Counted from the first letter of the stretch, positions 25,189-34,042 are shown. The stretch is 64,000 nucleotides of DNA from Lysobacter oculi (GCF_003293695.1 NZ_CP029556.1:444001-508000); one strand, 5' to 3'. Numbers and translations: made by a program. The notes: a model not told the origin generated them from the sequence alone.

Positions 25189-25506
25189 TCAATTTCGCTT
25201 AGAGAAGGCAATGGCAACCAAGGAAAACGCCACGATCCAGACGCCGAAGTTCAATGCGAACATTTCCCAACGAATTTTATCCAAGCCCAGCAAAATACCC
25301 AACGCATCGGCAAATCCAACAGGGGAGCTCGCCATCCCATCAACCGCGTATACAAATGGCCAGCCACCTGCAGCTACGTAACAGCCATCTTCGCAGCCCA
25401 TGATGTCACCGAGTGTGACGTAGGCTTTGCGCGGAACCCAGCTGCTCGCGATAGTCGTGGCTAGCGCGAGTATGACCACCAAGGCTTCTTGGACACGACG
25501 ACTCAA
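25189..25506 (-). CDS. Membrane protein of the MSRRVQEA family, copy 1
   Basis: 105 residues with N- and C-terminal membrane segments around a non-cytoplasmic loop (DIMGCEDGCYVAAGGWPFVYAVDG) holding a CxxxC pair. Nearly identical cassettes are at 35693-36010 and 37279-37596, differing by one residue (F for S in SSPVGFADA); a diverged homologue is at 36141-36467. Unknown function. Confidence 0.72.
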   Translation of the reverse strand: MSRRVQEALVVILALATTIASSWVPRKAYVTLGDIMGCEDGCYVAAGGWPFVYAVDGMASSPVGFADALGILLGLDKIRWEMFALNFGVWIVAFSLVAIAFSKRN

Positions 25507-25519
25507 AGTGTCTCCTGCG

Positions 25520-25630
25520 GTCTAACGCCTGAGTTAAGCCGCGGTGCGCAGTGGCCGAGCGGCGGTGTAGCGTTAGCTTACACCGCAAGCGCGGCCACGA
25601 AGCAACGTCGGCTTGAACGAATTGTTAGGC
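25520..25630 (-). repeat. attC-41
   Basis: 111 bp, group g (GGCGGTGTAGCGTTAGCTTACACCGC hairpin); same as attC-79. Confidence 0.95.
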
Positions 25631-25633
25631 GAG

Positions 25634-26356
25634 CTATTCGTAGCGCCGATCCTTATCAATTTGCTCTTGAAGTTGATCCATTTGTCGCCACAGTCGAGCC
25701 ATTTTCTTGCGTGGCGTATCAAAAAACACGTCATGAATAAAACTTACCAAAACACCCAAGCATATAACGGCCAGAACTAAGGCTAAGAGATATGGAGAGA
25801 CATCCATGTAAAACGTATGCCAATCCTCATGAAACTCTGGGCGTCGCAGGCCATCAGCTTCAATTGCTGTCATAGCAGCAGATTCAGCGCGAACTTCGCT
25901 AAGAAGAAGCGAGGAAGTGGGGAGGTCTCCCGGTTGAATGGTTTTAAGTGTTACTCTAACTTCTTCGTCTTTTTCTATTGTGCCTAAGGGTATTTTGAAT
26001 CCAGTGCCTTGAGAAAATTTTGAAAGAGGGGTCGATGGATCTGCCTCAAAGAGTGAACGCAGAGAACTTCGTCTCGGCGCAGAAATTTCTACAAAGGTGC
26101 TTTTCGCATCTGCTGCGCCGGACGGTAAATATAAGGCGACTTCCTTTTGCGCCGCTGTCCCGCCATTAATCACTATGACAGCGCCAACTTGAGATCGTTC
26201 TGTTTTTATTACCGAGGTAGTTTCGTAGAGCAAATAGTTATCTGGAAAAACAACTCTAAATGCAAATCTTGCGAAAACGGGTAAGGCCAGCGTGAGGATG
26301 GCGATAATCACTGCCAGTTTTTGCCAAGTAACGCTGCTAGATGACTCTGTTGACAT
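25634..26356 (-). CDS. Two-segment membrane protein with periplasmic domain
   Basis: 240 residues. Membrane segments at about 12-33 and 186-208 enclose a beta-rich domain of some 150 residues. The cytoplasmic tail is basic and coiled-coil-like (KKMARLWRQMDQLQEQIDKD). No family recognised. Confidence 0.72.
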   Translation of the reverse strand: MSTESSSSVTWQKLAVIIAILTLALPVFARFAFRVVFPDNYLLYETTSVIKTERSQVGAVIVINGGTAAQKEVALYLPSGAADAKSTFVEISAPRRSSLRSLFEADPSTPLSKFSQGTGFKIPLGTIEKDEEVRVTLKTIQPGDLPTSSLLLSEVRAESAAMTAIEADGLRRPEFHEDWHTFYMDVSPYLLALVLAVICLGVLVSFIHDVFFDTPRKKMARLWRQMDQLQEQIDKDRRYE

Positions 26357-26390
26357 GATCTTATGGATTTGACATGAATCTAAATGGTTC

Positions 26391-26498
26391 GCCTAACGCC
26401 TGAGTTAAGCCGCGTTGCAGCGCGGCCGCAGATTGGACAAGCCGTTGCTGCCAAGTGTGCGGCCGCGAAGCAACGTCGGCTTGAACGAGTGGTTAGGT
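26391..26498 (-). repeat. attC-42
   Basis: 108 bp with a GCGTTGCAGCGCGGCCGCAGA arm. Confidence 0.95.
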
Positions 26499-26684
26499 TG
26501 CAGTGTGCCACGAAAGAGTCAGCAGCGTTACGAGAGCAGCGCCCGCGCAGCTTGACGAGCAGGCGCGTCGGAGAACGAAAGACGATCTGAGCGAAAGACC
26601 TGGCTGAAGCATGGCCGAGAGGTCAACACGGTCTGTGGGCAGTACGCTTTGCTACACCGTTCTACCGTTCTGTTGCCTACTGCA
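26499..26684. other. Family D cassette, no assignable gene
   Basis: 186 bp related to 32642-32829 and 40129-40316 (shared CGCAGCTTGACGAGCA and CGCGTCGGAGAACG blocks). No frame is conserved to an attC stop in all copies. Confidence 0.45.
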
Positions 26685-26793
26685 GCCTAACGCTTGAGTT
26701 AAGCCGCACCGCTTTGCGGCGGCGGCAGAGTCACAATCCTACGGGACTTTGCCGACGCCGCGAAGCGGTGTCGGCTTGAACGAATTGTTAGGT
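26685..26793 (-). repeat. attC-43
   Basis: 109 bp with a GCACCGCTTTGCGGCGGCGGC arm. Confidence 0.94.
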
Positions 26794-27230
26794 GCGCTGC
26801 CTTGAGCTGTGTATTCCTGCATTGCGGCGTCTACCTGGGAGAAGAAGGGGATTTCTGCTACAGCAATCCGATCTTTCTGGAGTCTTTGAACACATGCCTC
26901 AAGGGCTGCACGTATCTGGTCACACAAGTAGGCCTTCAGGTGCTCGTGTGTGGCCTGCTTCCATCTCAACTCCGGCACATGAATGTCCGCCGACATGTAG
27001 CGACGACTCTTAAGCAGCCTGACGCGATGGACGCCTTCCTGGCCGTACTTTGCTAGAGATCCATCAATTCGCAGCACGAGCGCGTATTCGTCGATAGACG
27101 CACAATGAGTAGATATAACGTGCTTAGCGAGTGCTTGGTAGAGAGCAACCTTTAACTCGCATGGAAGACGAGCCTCTGGGCCGCCAGCTTCACAGCCAAT
27201 AGAAATCGTGGGACGAACCGGAGACCCCAT
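26739..27230 (-). CDS. Cassette protein with attC-encoded C-terminal tail
   Basis: 163 residues. Soluble; opens MGSPVRPTISIGCEAGG and has an RxxRLLKSRRYMSADIHVPELRWKQ region. The gene lacks a stop before its attC and reads about 55 bases into attC-43, adding NNSFKPTPLRGVGKVP. The same peptide would be added by most attCs of this array in this frame. Function unknown. Confidence 0.65.
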   Translation of the reverse strand: MGSPVRPTISIGCEAGGPEARLPCELKVALYQALAKHVISTHCASIDEYALVLRIDGSLAKYGQEGVHRVRLLKSRRYMSADIHVPELRWKQATHEHLKAYLCDQIRAALEACVQRLQKDRIAVAEIPFFSQVDAAMQEYTAQGSAPNNSFKPTPLRGVGKVP

Positions 27231-27235
27231 TGCGC

Positions 27236-27295
27236 ACCTAACGCCTGAATTAAGCCGCGCCGCGAAGCGGCGTCGGCTTGAATGAATTGTTAGCC
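27236..27295 (-). repeat. attC-44
   Basis: 60 bp, group s. Confidence 0.96.
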
Positions 27296-27311
27296 ACCGC
27301 GTCCAAGCAGT

Positions 27312-27698
27312 TCAAGCCATAAGCTCGATGAGGTGTGAGCGCCAGCTTGGTGCCTCGTATGGTTCCGGCCAGAACTCTACCAATCGCACGATCTTGCTTT
27401 TGGAAACGGTGAATAGTGAGATCGCGCGGGCAGACTGCACCCCATCTGTGACCGATACGTCTGAAACAATTTCTGAGTCGTCGCCAAAGAGCCGATGAAT
27501 GGTGAAGTGCCAGCGTCCGTGGGCTGGGTACTCATGATTCATTTGGGCAAACCGCAGGGGGCCAGAAATGAGTTCTTTGGATTGGGGCCACTCAAGAACG
27601 AATTCCGGGGACAAAACGGATGTGACCGAATGAAAGTCGTTCGTCGCCATGAGGCGCCAGAACTCGCGAACAACTTCCGTGGCTTTAGTTGGAGACAC
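27312..27698 (-). CDS. SnoaL/NTF2-like protein
   Basis: 128 residues from a GTG at 27698 with Shine-Dalgarno GGAGGA. TEVVREFWRLMATNDFHSVTSVLSPEFVLEWPQSKEL ... FWPEPYEAPSW has the cone-shaped NTF2-like pattern of SnoaL-like polyketide-cyclase or isomerase proteins. Substrate unknown. Confidence 0.78.
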   Translation of the reverse strand: MSPTKATEVVREFWRLMATNDFHSVTSVLSPEFVLEWPQSKELISGPLRFAQMNHEYPAHGRWHFTIHRLFGDDSEIVSDVSVTDGVQSARAISLFTVSKSKIVRLVEFWPEPYEAPSWRSHLIELMA

Positions 27699-27715
27699 AA
27701 TGTCCTCCGGGCGGT

Positions 27716-27823
27716 GGCTAACGCCTGAGTTAAGCCGGCCTGCGGAGCGGCCGAGCGTTGCGGTACAACTTACCGCAAAAAACGAGGCCGCGAAGCGGGC
27801 TCGGCTTGAACGAATTGTTAGAC
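27716..27823 (-). repeat. attC-45
   Basis: 108 bp, group d. Confidence 0.96.
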
Positions 27824-27833
27824 CGCGCACTGG

Positions 27834-28259
27834 TTAGAGCGTGCTGGGTGTTATTGAAAGTTCGCCGGCCAAGGCGAGCCTATATGTCATTGGCTTTCCG
27901 GCCTCAACAACAATGTCCACTTCGCGCTGTGCGCGGCTGGATTGTGCACGGCAGATGGCCATTCCGCCAGGACGGGCGCCTAGTATCCTGCGACCAACGG
28001 CCAAGTAAAGTTCTGCTTTTTGGCCAGCACGAAGTGATGCAACATGATTGCCGTCGATAAGAATTTCAGCAGAGCACCCGCTGCCGGAAAAACCCTCGTC
28101 TCTTACAACAGTGACCAGCTCGCGTCCTGGTGCCGCCATGAAGGCATCTGCGACTATTTTTCCCTCTGGTCCAACTGGAGCTGCGCTAGCAGCGGGGATA
28201 CCTTTGGTCGCGCAGCCAGTTAAAATAAAAGCCAAAGTAATACCGACGAGTAATTTCAT
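27834..28259 (-). CDS. Lipoprotein
   Basis: 141 residues with a type II signal peptide; lipobox LTGC at residues 13-16. Mature part contains GCSAEILIDGNHVASLRAGQKAEL and a beta-rich C-terminus. Likely outer-membrane lipoprotein of unknown role. Confidence 0.78.
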   Translation of the reverse strand: MKLLVGITLAFILTGCATKGIPAASAAPVGPEGKIVADAFMAAPGRELVTVVRDEGFSGSGCSAEILIDGNHVASLRAGQKAELYLAVGRRILGARPGGMAICRAQSSRAQREVDIVVEAGKPMTYRLALAGELSITPSTL

Positions 28260-28296
28260 GCTCTCCCCCTAGAGTGTTGAGATTGTGTGACGTGCG

Positions 28297-28405
28297 GTCT
28301 AACGCCTGAGTTAAGCCGTGGTGCTGCACGGCCACAATTAAATACGATCCTTACCTTCAAAAATTGTGGCCGTGAAGCGCCATCGGCTTGAACGAATTGT
28401 TAGGC
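28297..28405 (-). repeat. attC-46
   Basis: 109 bp, group b (AATTAAATACGATCC variant). Confidence 0.96.
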
Positions 28406-28406
28406 C

Positions 28407-28742
28407 TCACTTGGTAAAGACCTTGCTAACCACTTTTCCTGTTTGGATGTCGATGTGGCAGTCAAAGCAGGCGAAGTTTCCAACGACAAGGGGTGACTCT
28501 GAGATGACACCAGTGTAGCCATCTGTTGCTCCAGCCCCAATGTCATCCGCCCGCCATAGCTCCTTGCCTGTGGCGCTGGAATAGGCAAAAAGATTTCTAG
28601 ATGGCTCGTTGCTTGGGAAAACCATGTAGTCGTAAACGACGACAACGAGGTCGTCAATCTCACGGGCATCAAGTACCGGGAAGGTCGCGGGAATCGCCCC
28701 GCGCGAGTGAATGATTTGACCTGACTCAACGGGAATCTGCAT
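28407..28742 (-). CDS. Beta-propeller-like (PQQ repeat) protein
   Basis: 111 residues from ATG 28742. NLFAYSSATGKELWRADD is a recognisable PQQ/WD-type blade, and DIDIQTGKVVSKVF resembles part of another, so this may be a single-blade fragment of a propeller. No signal peptide. Confidence 0.65.
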   Translation of the reverse strand: MQIPVESGQIIHSRGAIPATFPVLDAREIDDLVVVVYDYMVFPSNEPSRNLFAYSSATGKELWRADDIGAGATDGYTGVISESPLVVGNFACFDCHIDIQTGKVVSKVFTK

Positions 28743-28747
28743 GTGAG

Positions 28748-28855
28748 GCCTAACGCCTGAGTTAAGCCGCGCTGCGTAGTGGCACGGCGTTGTGCTACAC
28801 GCTAGCACAAAAGGCCGGGCCACGAAGCGGCGTCGGCTTGAACGAATTGTTAGGG
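28748..28855 (-). repeat. attC-47
   Basis: 108 bp, group c. Confidence 0.96.
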
Positions 28856-29299
28856 GGCAGTCCGGCGCTTTTCATTAAGTAAGAAAGCCAAGATGCCAAC
28901 AGCAAATATGTTGATTCCGACCAGCAGGGGGTTAGGCTGATTTATGGTGAAATTGAATTGACTCCCTAGCTGCCAATTGAAATTGAGATTTGGTGGAACT
29001 TTACTAGCCGAAATTGCGGCAAAAAAGCCGCAAGTGAACAAGTACGACACAGTGGATGACTTAAAGATCGGAACTTGCAATGCCCAAAGCCAGATATTCG
29101 CTTTCAGCGCGAGCTTAGAACGCTCCAATGCGAGAATTCCTGCATAGATCGCGTACATGTATAGCAAGCAAAAGGGGGCAAGAATGAGCCAAGACGCAAA
29201 TTCAAGGTTTGAAATAGCGGTCATAAAAATCGCTACCACTCCCACGCACCCGCCGCCAATACCGAGAACTCCCAGGGTTCTCCATTGCCACGAATTCAT
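28850..29299 (-). CDS. Integral membrane protein
   Basis: 149 residues with four membrane segments and a NPLLVGINIF terminal segment. Start ATG is preceded by AGGGGG formed by the R' box. Stop in attC-47. Confidence 0.7.
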   Translation of the reverse strand: MNSWQWRTLGVLGIGGGCVGVVAIFMTAISNLEFASWLILAPFCLLYMYAIYAGILALERSKLALKANIWLWALQVPIFKSSTVSYLFTCGFFAAISASKVPPNLNFNWQLGSQFNFTINQPNPLLVGINIFAVGILAFLLNEKRRTAP

Positions 29300-29305
29300 G
29301 CTGCC

Positions 29306-29416
29306 CCCTAACGCCTGAGTTAAGCCGCGCCGGGCAGTGGCGTGGGCCGTGGCTTAGCGTAGCGCAAAGCCACGGGCAAGCCACGAATCGGCGTCGGCTT
29401 GAACGAGTTGTTAGAC
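29306..29416 (-). repeat. attC-48
   Basis: 111 bp, group g-like (GGGCCGTGGCTTAGCGTAGCGCAAAGCCACGG hairpin). Confidence 0.95.
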
Positions 29417-29417
29417 C

Positions 29418-29867
29418 TCACTGCCTCATAGTCAAACATACTGGCTTCAGCAGAGTAAGTTCTATGCCAGGGTCTCCTAGCAAGTCCACGCGATCAGCTC
29501 CACCACTAGCGCCGTAGCCTTGAAGTGAGTTGGTTCCGCCGTATGTGTAAGTCAGTTGCTCCGGAGTGTCCCCAGCAAGATTGAACAGGCTGATCTTTAC
29601 CATCTCTGGTACGTAGCGAGTTTTGGTGGATTGTTCTTGCACCTTATCCTGCTCTGGATGGTCAATCTCAACACCAAGCTTGACGCCATTTGGCAGATCA
29701 ACAACTTTCATAGCCCCATGTTGCACGGTCCAGTCAGTGACAGGCTTACCATCCCATGAGAGGAAGACTAGCTGCTCTCGCTCGCCCGTCTCCCAGTTGC
29801 AGGCCATCGATGCAGAAGACATGCACATTGCAGCTAGGGCGGCCAGTGTTGTGAGTGTGCGCTTCAT
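29418..29867 (-). CDS. Secreted protein
   Basis: 149 residues with a signal peptide (MKRTLTTLAALAAMCMSSASMA). The mature part starts CNWETGEREQLVFLSWDGKPVTDW and ends KPVCLTMRQ; the two cysteines could pair. No family recognised. Confidence 0.72.
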   Translation of the reverse strand: MKRTLTTLAALAAMCMSSASMACNWETGEREQLVFLSWDGKPVTDWTVQHGAMKVVDLPNGVKLGVEIDHPEQDKVQEQSTKTRYVPEMVKISLFNLAGDTPEQLTYTYGGTNSLQGYGASGGADRVDLLGDPGIELTLLKPVCLTMRQ

Positions 29868-29897
29868 ACAAGATCCTCCATGTGTTTTTTCAGTGAG

Positions 29898-30005
29898 GTC
29901 TAACGCCTGAGTTAAGCCGACCTGCGTAGCGGCACGGCGGTGTGCTACACGCTAGCACAACAAGCCGGGCCGCGAAGCAGGTTCGGCTTGAACGAATTGT
30001 TAGGG
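29898..30005 (-). repeat. attC-49
   Basis: 108 bp, group e. Confidence 0.96.
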
Positions 30006-30011
30006 TGCGGT

Positions 30012-30308
30012 CTACCACTTCCATCTGAATTTCCGCTTGCGAATTGCGTGCATCTGTCTGGATGAAGCAAGGTCCATCGCCATGGGCGCGAAACGGGACA
30101 CTGCTCCATACACTCCCACCCTAAAGATGAAATATGCAAAGGTTAGTGTGCCGATAGCGATCAAAAGAAAATACCAGCGGGCTTGACCCGTTACGACTAA
30201 CCATAGATTTCGAGCAGCCCCTAGGACTAGAAGGGTGCCGAATAGAAAAAGTACAAGTCGCCTAAAGTTCACCCAGGTGGTCGATAGGCTTTTTTGAAGT
30301 CTTGTCAT
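30012..30308 (-). CDS. Small membrane protein
   Basis: 98 residues with two membrane segments (about 17-38 and 45-68) and a basic C-terminus (HAIRKRKFRWKW). No family recognised. Confidence 0.65.
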   Translation of the reverse strand: MTRLQKSLSTTWVNFRRLVLFLFGTLLVLGAARNLWLVVTGQARWYFLLIAIGTLTFAYFIFRVGVYGAVSRFAPMAMDLASSRQMHAIRKRKFRWKW

Positions 30309-30322
30309 GATTTATTTCCGCA

Positions 30323-30432
30323 GCCTAACGCCTGAGTTAAGCCGGGCAGCGTAGCGGCCACGACGGTGGCTCAATCATAGCGGGCCGCCGTCGAGGCCGC
30401 GAAGCGGACTCGGCTTGAACGAATTGTTAGGT
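30323..30432 (-). repeat. attC-50
   Basis: 110 bp with a CGACGGTGGCTCAATC loop. Confidence 0.94.
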
Positions 30433-30733
30433 CGTGACCAGCCTTTGCTCTTACCTGCAAAGCCGGCCTTGTCCCCGTAAAAATCTCACACTCGCACGCA
30501 GGTAAGCGCGGCAGGGCTTGTTGCCGCGTGCGCCTGCGTGCGAACCGCGAGAAGCCAAGGAACGGAGCGAGAGTCCGCACTGGCAACGCCTGATGAAATC
30601 TGGCGTGCCCGCGTGAAGCTTCCCGAAGGCGAGCGGTGGGCGAGGGAAGTGGGTGAAGCGCGAGCGAAGCGGCGCGGAATATTGCGAGTTGCCTGGTTCA
30701 GTCGCTCTTTGGCACTGAACCTTCTCTGGCACG
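30433..30733. other. Cassette without a convincing gene
   Basis: 301 bp. A 93-codon minus frame beginning next to the R' box of attC-51 (MPEKVQCQRATEPGNSQ) is rich in Arg, Ser and Cys and has no second copy to test it. Not called. Confidence 0.45.
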
Positions 30734-30793
30734 ACCTAACGCCGGAGTTAAGCCGCGCCGCGAAGCGGCGTCGGCTTGAATGAAATGTTAGCT
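30734..30793 (-). repeat. attC-51
   Basis: 60 bp, group s; L' reads GCCGGAG instead of GCCTGAG. Confidence 0.95.
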
Positions 30794-31243
30794 GCCAACA
30801 CGGGTCCAAGTGACTTCACGGCTGATGATCTGATGATCGTCATGGTAGTACGAGCATTGCCCCTTGAAGCCATAGCCATTGCTTATGAGTTGAAGTACGA
30901 ACGCACCACGATCTAATGCAAGTTTGTCGGCTGAGCTGTATACGGCTGTAAGTAGAGAGTTCTTGAACTCTCCTGACAATGAGTAGGTCTTTCCATTGTC
31001 TGGTCCTTTTGTCACCAGAATAGTTCCGGATACAGCATGCGCAACCCTCGATAGAGTCACTATCTCCTCTGTTAGGTCCTCCACGTTTTGATACGTGATC
31101 TTCCAACGCCCTTCAATCTCCGTATCTTTATAGACACGCTCCTCGTACCAGGGACGAATGATGCGGAGATAGATCTTGTGGAAGAAAAGAGCAAGGCCGC
31201 TGGCGATGAGGCCTGCGATGATCCCAACAGCAAGAGCCTCCAT
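30788..31243 (-). CDS. Membrane-anchored beta-barrel-like protein
   Basis: 151 residues. One N-terminal membrane segment (5-23) is followed by a beta-rich domain (EGRWKITYQNVEDL, SGTILVTKGPDNGKTYSLSGEFKNSLLTAVY, FKGQCSYYHDD). The shape recalls lipocalin-like barrels anchored in the inner membrane, some of which are antiphage effectors, but no family match is certain. Stop in attC-51. Confidence 0.65.
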   Translation of the reverse strand: MEALAVGIIAGLIASGLALFFHKIYLRIIRPWYEERVYKDTEIEGRWKITYQNVEDLTEEIVTLSRVAHAVSGTILVTKGPDNGKTYSLSGEFKNSLLTAVYSSADKLALDRGAFVLQLISNGYGFKGQCSYYHDDHQIISREVTWTRVGS

Positions 31244-31258
31244 GATCTCCCCTTTGGC

Positions 31259-31318
31259 AGCTAACGCCTGAATTAAGCCGCGCCGCGAAGCGGCGTCGGC
31301 TTGAATGAATTGTTAGGC
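31259..31318 (-). repeat. attC-52
   Basis: 60 bp, group s. Confidence 0.96.
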
Positions 31319-31678
31319 GCCACGCCGTGAAGCGCGCTTAGCATTGCGCTCCTCCTGACGGGATGCCAAATACCACCACTCTTCCGAGCCGTCCGAGCGA
31401 GAGGTTTTCTTGGCTCCGATCTCATGCAGGAATTGCCTGATCTGATCATCCGAGAAGCCGCCAACTCTCTCTTTGAGCGCAAAGAACGATCTATCTGTAT
31501 AGCTCTTATGGTTGAGCATTTCTTGAAGAACGGACTTGACCATCACGCCGCTCTTGTTCTGAAGCAGGAACATTTCTTTGTCGTGCGCGAACTGTCGAGA
31601 CTGAAGCAGCCAGTTGAAGAATCCCGTGGCGATAGCGCCGACGACAACGCCAAGTAAGGCCCATCCTGCTTCAGTCAT
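31313..31678 (-). CDS. Membrane-anchored cytoplasmic protein
   Basis: 121 residues from ATG 31678, chosen over 31690 because GGAGA lies 7 bases upstream. One N-terminal membrane segment is followed by a charged helical domain (FLLQNKSGVMVKSVLQEMLNHKSY ... DDQIRQFLHEIGAKK ... EEWWYLASRQEE) that might bind nucleic acid. Function unknown. Confidence 0.7.
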   Translation of the reverse strand: MTEAGWALLGVVVGAIATGFFNWLLQSRQFAHDKEMFLLQNKSGVMVKSVLQEMLNHKSYTDRSFFALKERVGGFSDDQIRQFLHEIGAKKTSRSDGSEEWWYLASRQEERNAKRASRRGA

Positions 31679-31695
31679 CGAAATCTCCATATGGC

Positions 31696-31803
31696 GCCTA
31701 ACGCCTGAGTTAAGCCGCGCTGCGTAGTGGCACGGCGTTGTGCTAGAAGTTAGCACAAAAGGCCGGGCCACGAAGCGGCGTCGGCTTGAACGAATTGTTA
31801 GAT
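31696..31803 (-). repeat. attC-53
   Basis: 108 bp, group c. Confidence 0.96.
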
Positions 31804-31812
31804 GCGCAGCCG

Positions 31813-32202
31813 CTACTTTTTAATCTGGGCAAACTTCCAGGAAAGATTTCCGCCGCTTTCGTTCGCCGCCTTAGTCAGAGTCGAGCTCAAAGCATTGAAC
31901 GTATCGGCGTTGAACATCATGGTTTTCTGAGCCATGAGAATGTACTGAATGTGACCAGTGTCAGATTGAATGACATCTAGGCTTGGGTCGAAACCATTTT
32001 CCAACAGTCGCCTTGCTAGCGCCTCAAATTGTTTGGGTTCGCTATCGAATACGATGATGACGCCAAGCTCGAAAGGCTGTGACCTGTCTATTTCCAGGGT
32101 TACGGTCTGAGCGGTGTGATGGTCGCTCGTCCGTGGTGATGCTGAGCCGCATACCGGGAGCAAGAGGACTATTGCCGTGAGTAATAACTTAATGAGCTTC
32201 AT
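31813..32202 (-). CDS. Secreted protein
   Basis: 129 residues with signal peptide (MKLIKLLLTAIVLLLPVCGSA). The mature domain is alpha/beta with VTLEIDRSQPFELGVIIVFDSEP and GGNLSWKFAQI. No reliable family. Confidence 0.68.
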   Translation of the reverse strand: MKLIKLLLTAIVLLLPVCGSASPRTSDHHTAQTVTLEIDRSQPFELGVIIVFDSEPKQFEALARRLLENGFDPSLDVIQSDTGHIQYILMAQKTMMFNADTFNALSSTLTKAANESGGNLSWKFAQIKK

Positions 32203-32217
32203 GGATGGCTCCTGCGC

Positions 32218-32329
32218 ATCTAACGCCTGGAGTTAAGCCGCGGTGCGTAGTGGCAAGCGGCGGGTTAGGCTGTAAGCCTACCCGCAAGCGCGGCCACGAA
32301 GCAACGTCGGCTTGAACGACCTGTTAGGC
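32218..32329 (-). repeat. attC-54
   Basis: 112 bp, group g, with one extra G in L' (GCCTGGAGTTAAG). Confidence 0.94.
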
Positions 32330-32581
32330 GCTGATGACGCTGTTCCCCGTTCACCGCGCGATGCTGGCCGCCCTTGCTGCCGACGCAGAGTCTGAAGGAA
32401 CGCGCGACTACAAAAGCGCTGCAAGCTCGCGTCCAAGCGCGCTTGACCGCAGCGCAGCAACGCTTTTGTAGCAGGTCGCGCTCAATTCAGTCGATTGCTC
32501 TTGATCCGGAATTGCCGTGGGCAAACCCTCACGGATTTCGCTGTGGCTGTTTAATGAGAGGCCGAGATAATCGGCACTGCA
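32330..32581. other. Cassette without a recognisable gene
   Basis: 252 bp. No supportable reading frame; a short minus frame over 32278-32460 starts inside the cassette and merges with the attC. Confidence 0.45.
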
Positions 32582-32641
32582 GCCTAACGCCTGAGTTAAG
32601 CCGTGGCGCGAAGCGACATCGGCTTGAACGATTGGTTAGGT
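32582..32641 (-). repeat. attC-55
   Basis: 60 bp, group s (GTGGCGCGAAGCGACAT stem). Confidence 0.94.
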
Positions 32642-32829
32642 TGCAGCATAGCCCAGAACGGCGCAGCCGCACCACGAGAGCAGCGCGAGCGCAGCTTGAC
32701 GAGCATCGCGCGTCGGAGAACGTAGGGAAGTCGGGGTAGGGCGTCTGGCCGAAGCATCGTGTGTACTCACAACGGGCTTGCAGATAGCGGCGCTTTGCCG
32801 CTCATTAATTCCCGATGTTTCCTGCTGCA
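32642..32829. other. Family D cassette, no assignable gene
   Basis: 188 bp, closely related to 40129-40316. Both are followed on the left by a 60-bp attC with the TTGAACGATTGGTTAGG end. Confidence 0.45.
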
Positions 32830-32937
32830 GCCTAACGCCTGAGTTAAGCCGTGGTGCTGCACGGCCACAATAGGGAAAGAACTTACCCTAAAAGATTGTG
32901 GCCGTGAAGCGCCATCGGCTTGGACGAATTGTTAGGC
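32830..32937 (-). repeat. attC-56
   Basis: 108 bp, group b. Confidence 0.96.
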
Positions 32938-32940
32938 CGC

Positions 32941-33285
32941 TTACCCGAACTGGTCGGCATACTCAGCGACCTGTTGCGGAAACAACTGCTCATAGAGCGG
33001 ATAACTAATACCAACAGCATGTACCTCAATCTCTCCAAGCTCTACTGAGTAGTCGAGGATAGACACCCCGTGCGCCGTTGGAAGCAGCTCGCCGCTAGGA
33101 CAAACTACGGACAGCTCCAGGTGTGCTTGAGGCAAGTCGCGGCTGGCAATGCACTGTGGCTGGACAATCGAGTACGCCGGAAGCGGGAGGAACCTGCCGG
33201 AAGCAACTCCCATGGGCGGGTCACCCGTTTCGAGCGCGGAGTGCCCAATCATGGTTTTTCCGGCAAATACCTTGTAGTCGCTCAT
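32941..33285 (-). CDS. Cytoplasmic cassette protein of unknown family
   Basis: 114 residues, no membrane segment; MSDYKVFAGKTMIGHSALETGDPPMGVASGRFLP looks like a beta-rich fold. ATG 33285 follows the R' box by four bases. Confidence 0.7.
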   Translation of the reverse strand: MSDYKVFAGKTMIGHSALETGDPPMGVASGRFLPLPAYSIVQPQCIASRDLPQAHLELSVVCPSGELLPTAHGVSILDYSVELGEIEVHAVGISYPLYEQLFPQQVAEYADQFG

Positions 33286-33289
33286 AGCG

Positions 33290-33396
33290 GCCTAACGCCT
33301 GAGTTAAGCCGGCCTGCGTAGCGGCCGAGCGTTGTGGTAAACGTTACCGCAAAAACGAGGCCGCGAAGCGGGCTCGGCTTGAACGAGTTGTTAGGT
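33290..33396 (-). repeat. attC-57
   Basis: 107 bp, group d. Confidence 0.96.
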
Positions 33397-33709
33397 TGAG
33401 CGAGTGTGCTTGGTTTGGCAACGACAATGATGCGGCCCGTGGTTTGTGTCACCGGATTCCGGAGACGAAGCTTTCGTTGCTGCCGAAGCGACAACTCGAA
33501 CGCGATCATGTTCGACGGCGACGGGCATGGCACGCGGCCGACGGTGTAACTGGAGCACACGTTAGGAAGTCGCGGCCCGGCGCCCTCGATGATGTTGCCG
33601 GATTCGCAACCAACCGACCAACCGAAGACGTGTACAAAAAATCGAACGCGGCAGAGTGATCATGCTTCCGAAAAGCTTTTCACTTTTGTATTCGCTTTTC
33701 CAACCCGCA
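33397..33709. other. Family B-like cassette, no assignable gene
   Basis: 313 bp, a distant member of family B. A minus frame from ATG 33560 (MCSSYTVGRVPCPSPSN) runs into attC-57 and would gain NNSFKPSPLRG. The RVPCP core is shared with the other family B cassettes, the best hint of coding in this family. Confidence 0.45.
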
Positions 33710-33817
33710 ACCTAACGCCTGAGTTAAGCCGGGCCGCTTTGCGGCCGAGCGATGTGCTAAACGCTAGCACATAAGTCGAGGCCGCGAAGCGGGCTCGGCT
33801 TGAACGAATTGTTAGGA
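33710..33817 (-). repeat. attC-58
   Basis: 108 bp, group a. Confidence 0.96.
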
Positions 33818-33952
33818 CGGTGATCCACCTGCTTTACGGCGCTTTGTTTCTTGATCTTTCGCGCCGCGGCGGATCAAAGAATTCTCCAGCGCCAGATCGC
33901 AATGTCCAGGTTTAGCATCCGGAACCGCGAGCGAGTAGGCGGGCGCGAACAT
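33812..33952 (-). CDS. Family A cassette microprotein
   Basis: 46 residues, MFAPAYSLAVPDAKPG then HCDLALENSLIRRGAKD and an EDQETKRRKAGGSPS-like end; stop in attC-58. Full-length and well diverged from the other copies, so useful for testing selection. Confidence 0.5.
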   Translation of the reverse strand: MFAPAYSLAVPDAKPGHCDLALENSLIRRGAKDQETKRRKAGGSPS

Positions 33953-34042
33953 TGTCGAGTGCGAAGATTTCTCAGCTCTACGCGGTGCGCTTATTTCTTT
34001 GCTGTTTGCTCTTCAACTGCAAACCTTAGCCTTTCAACGCCG

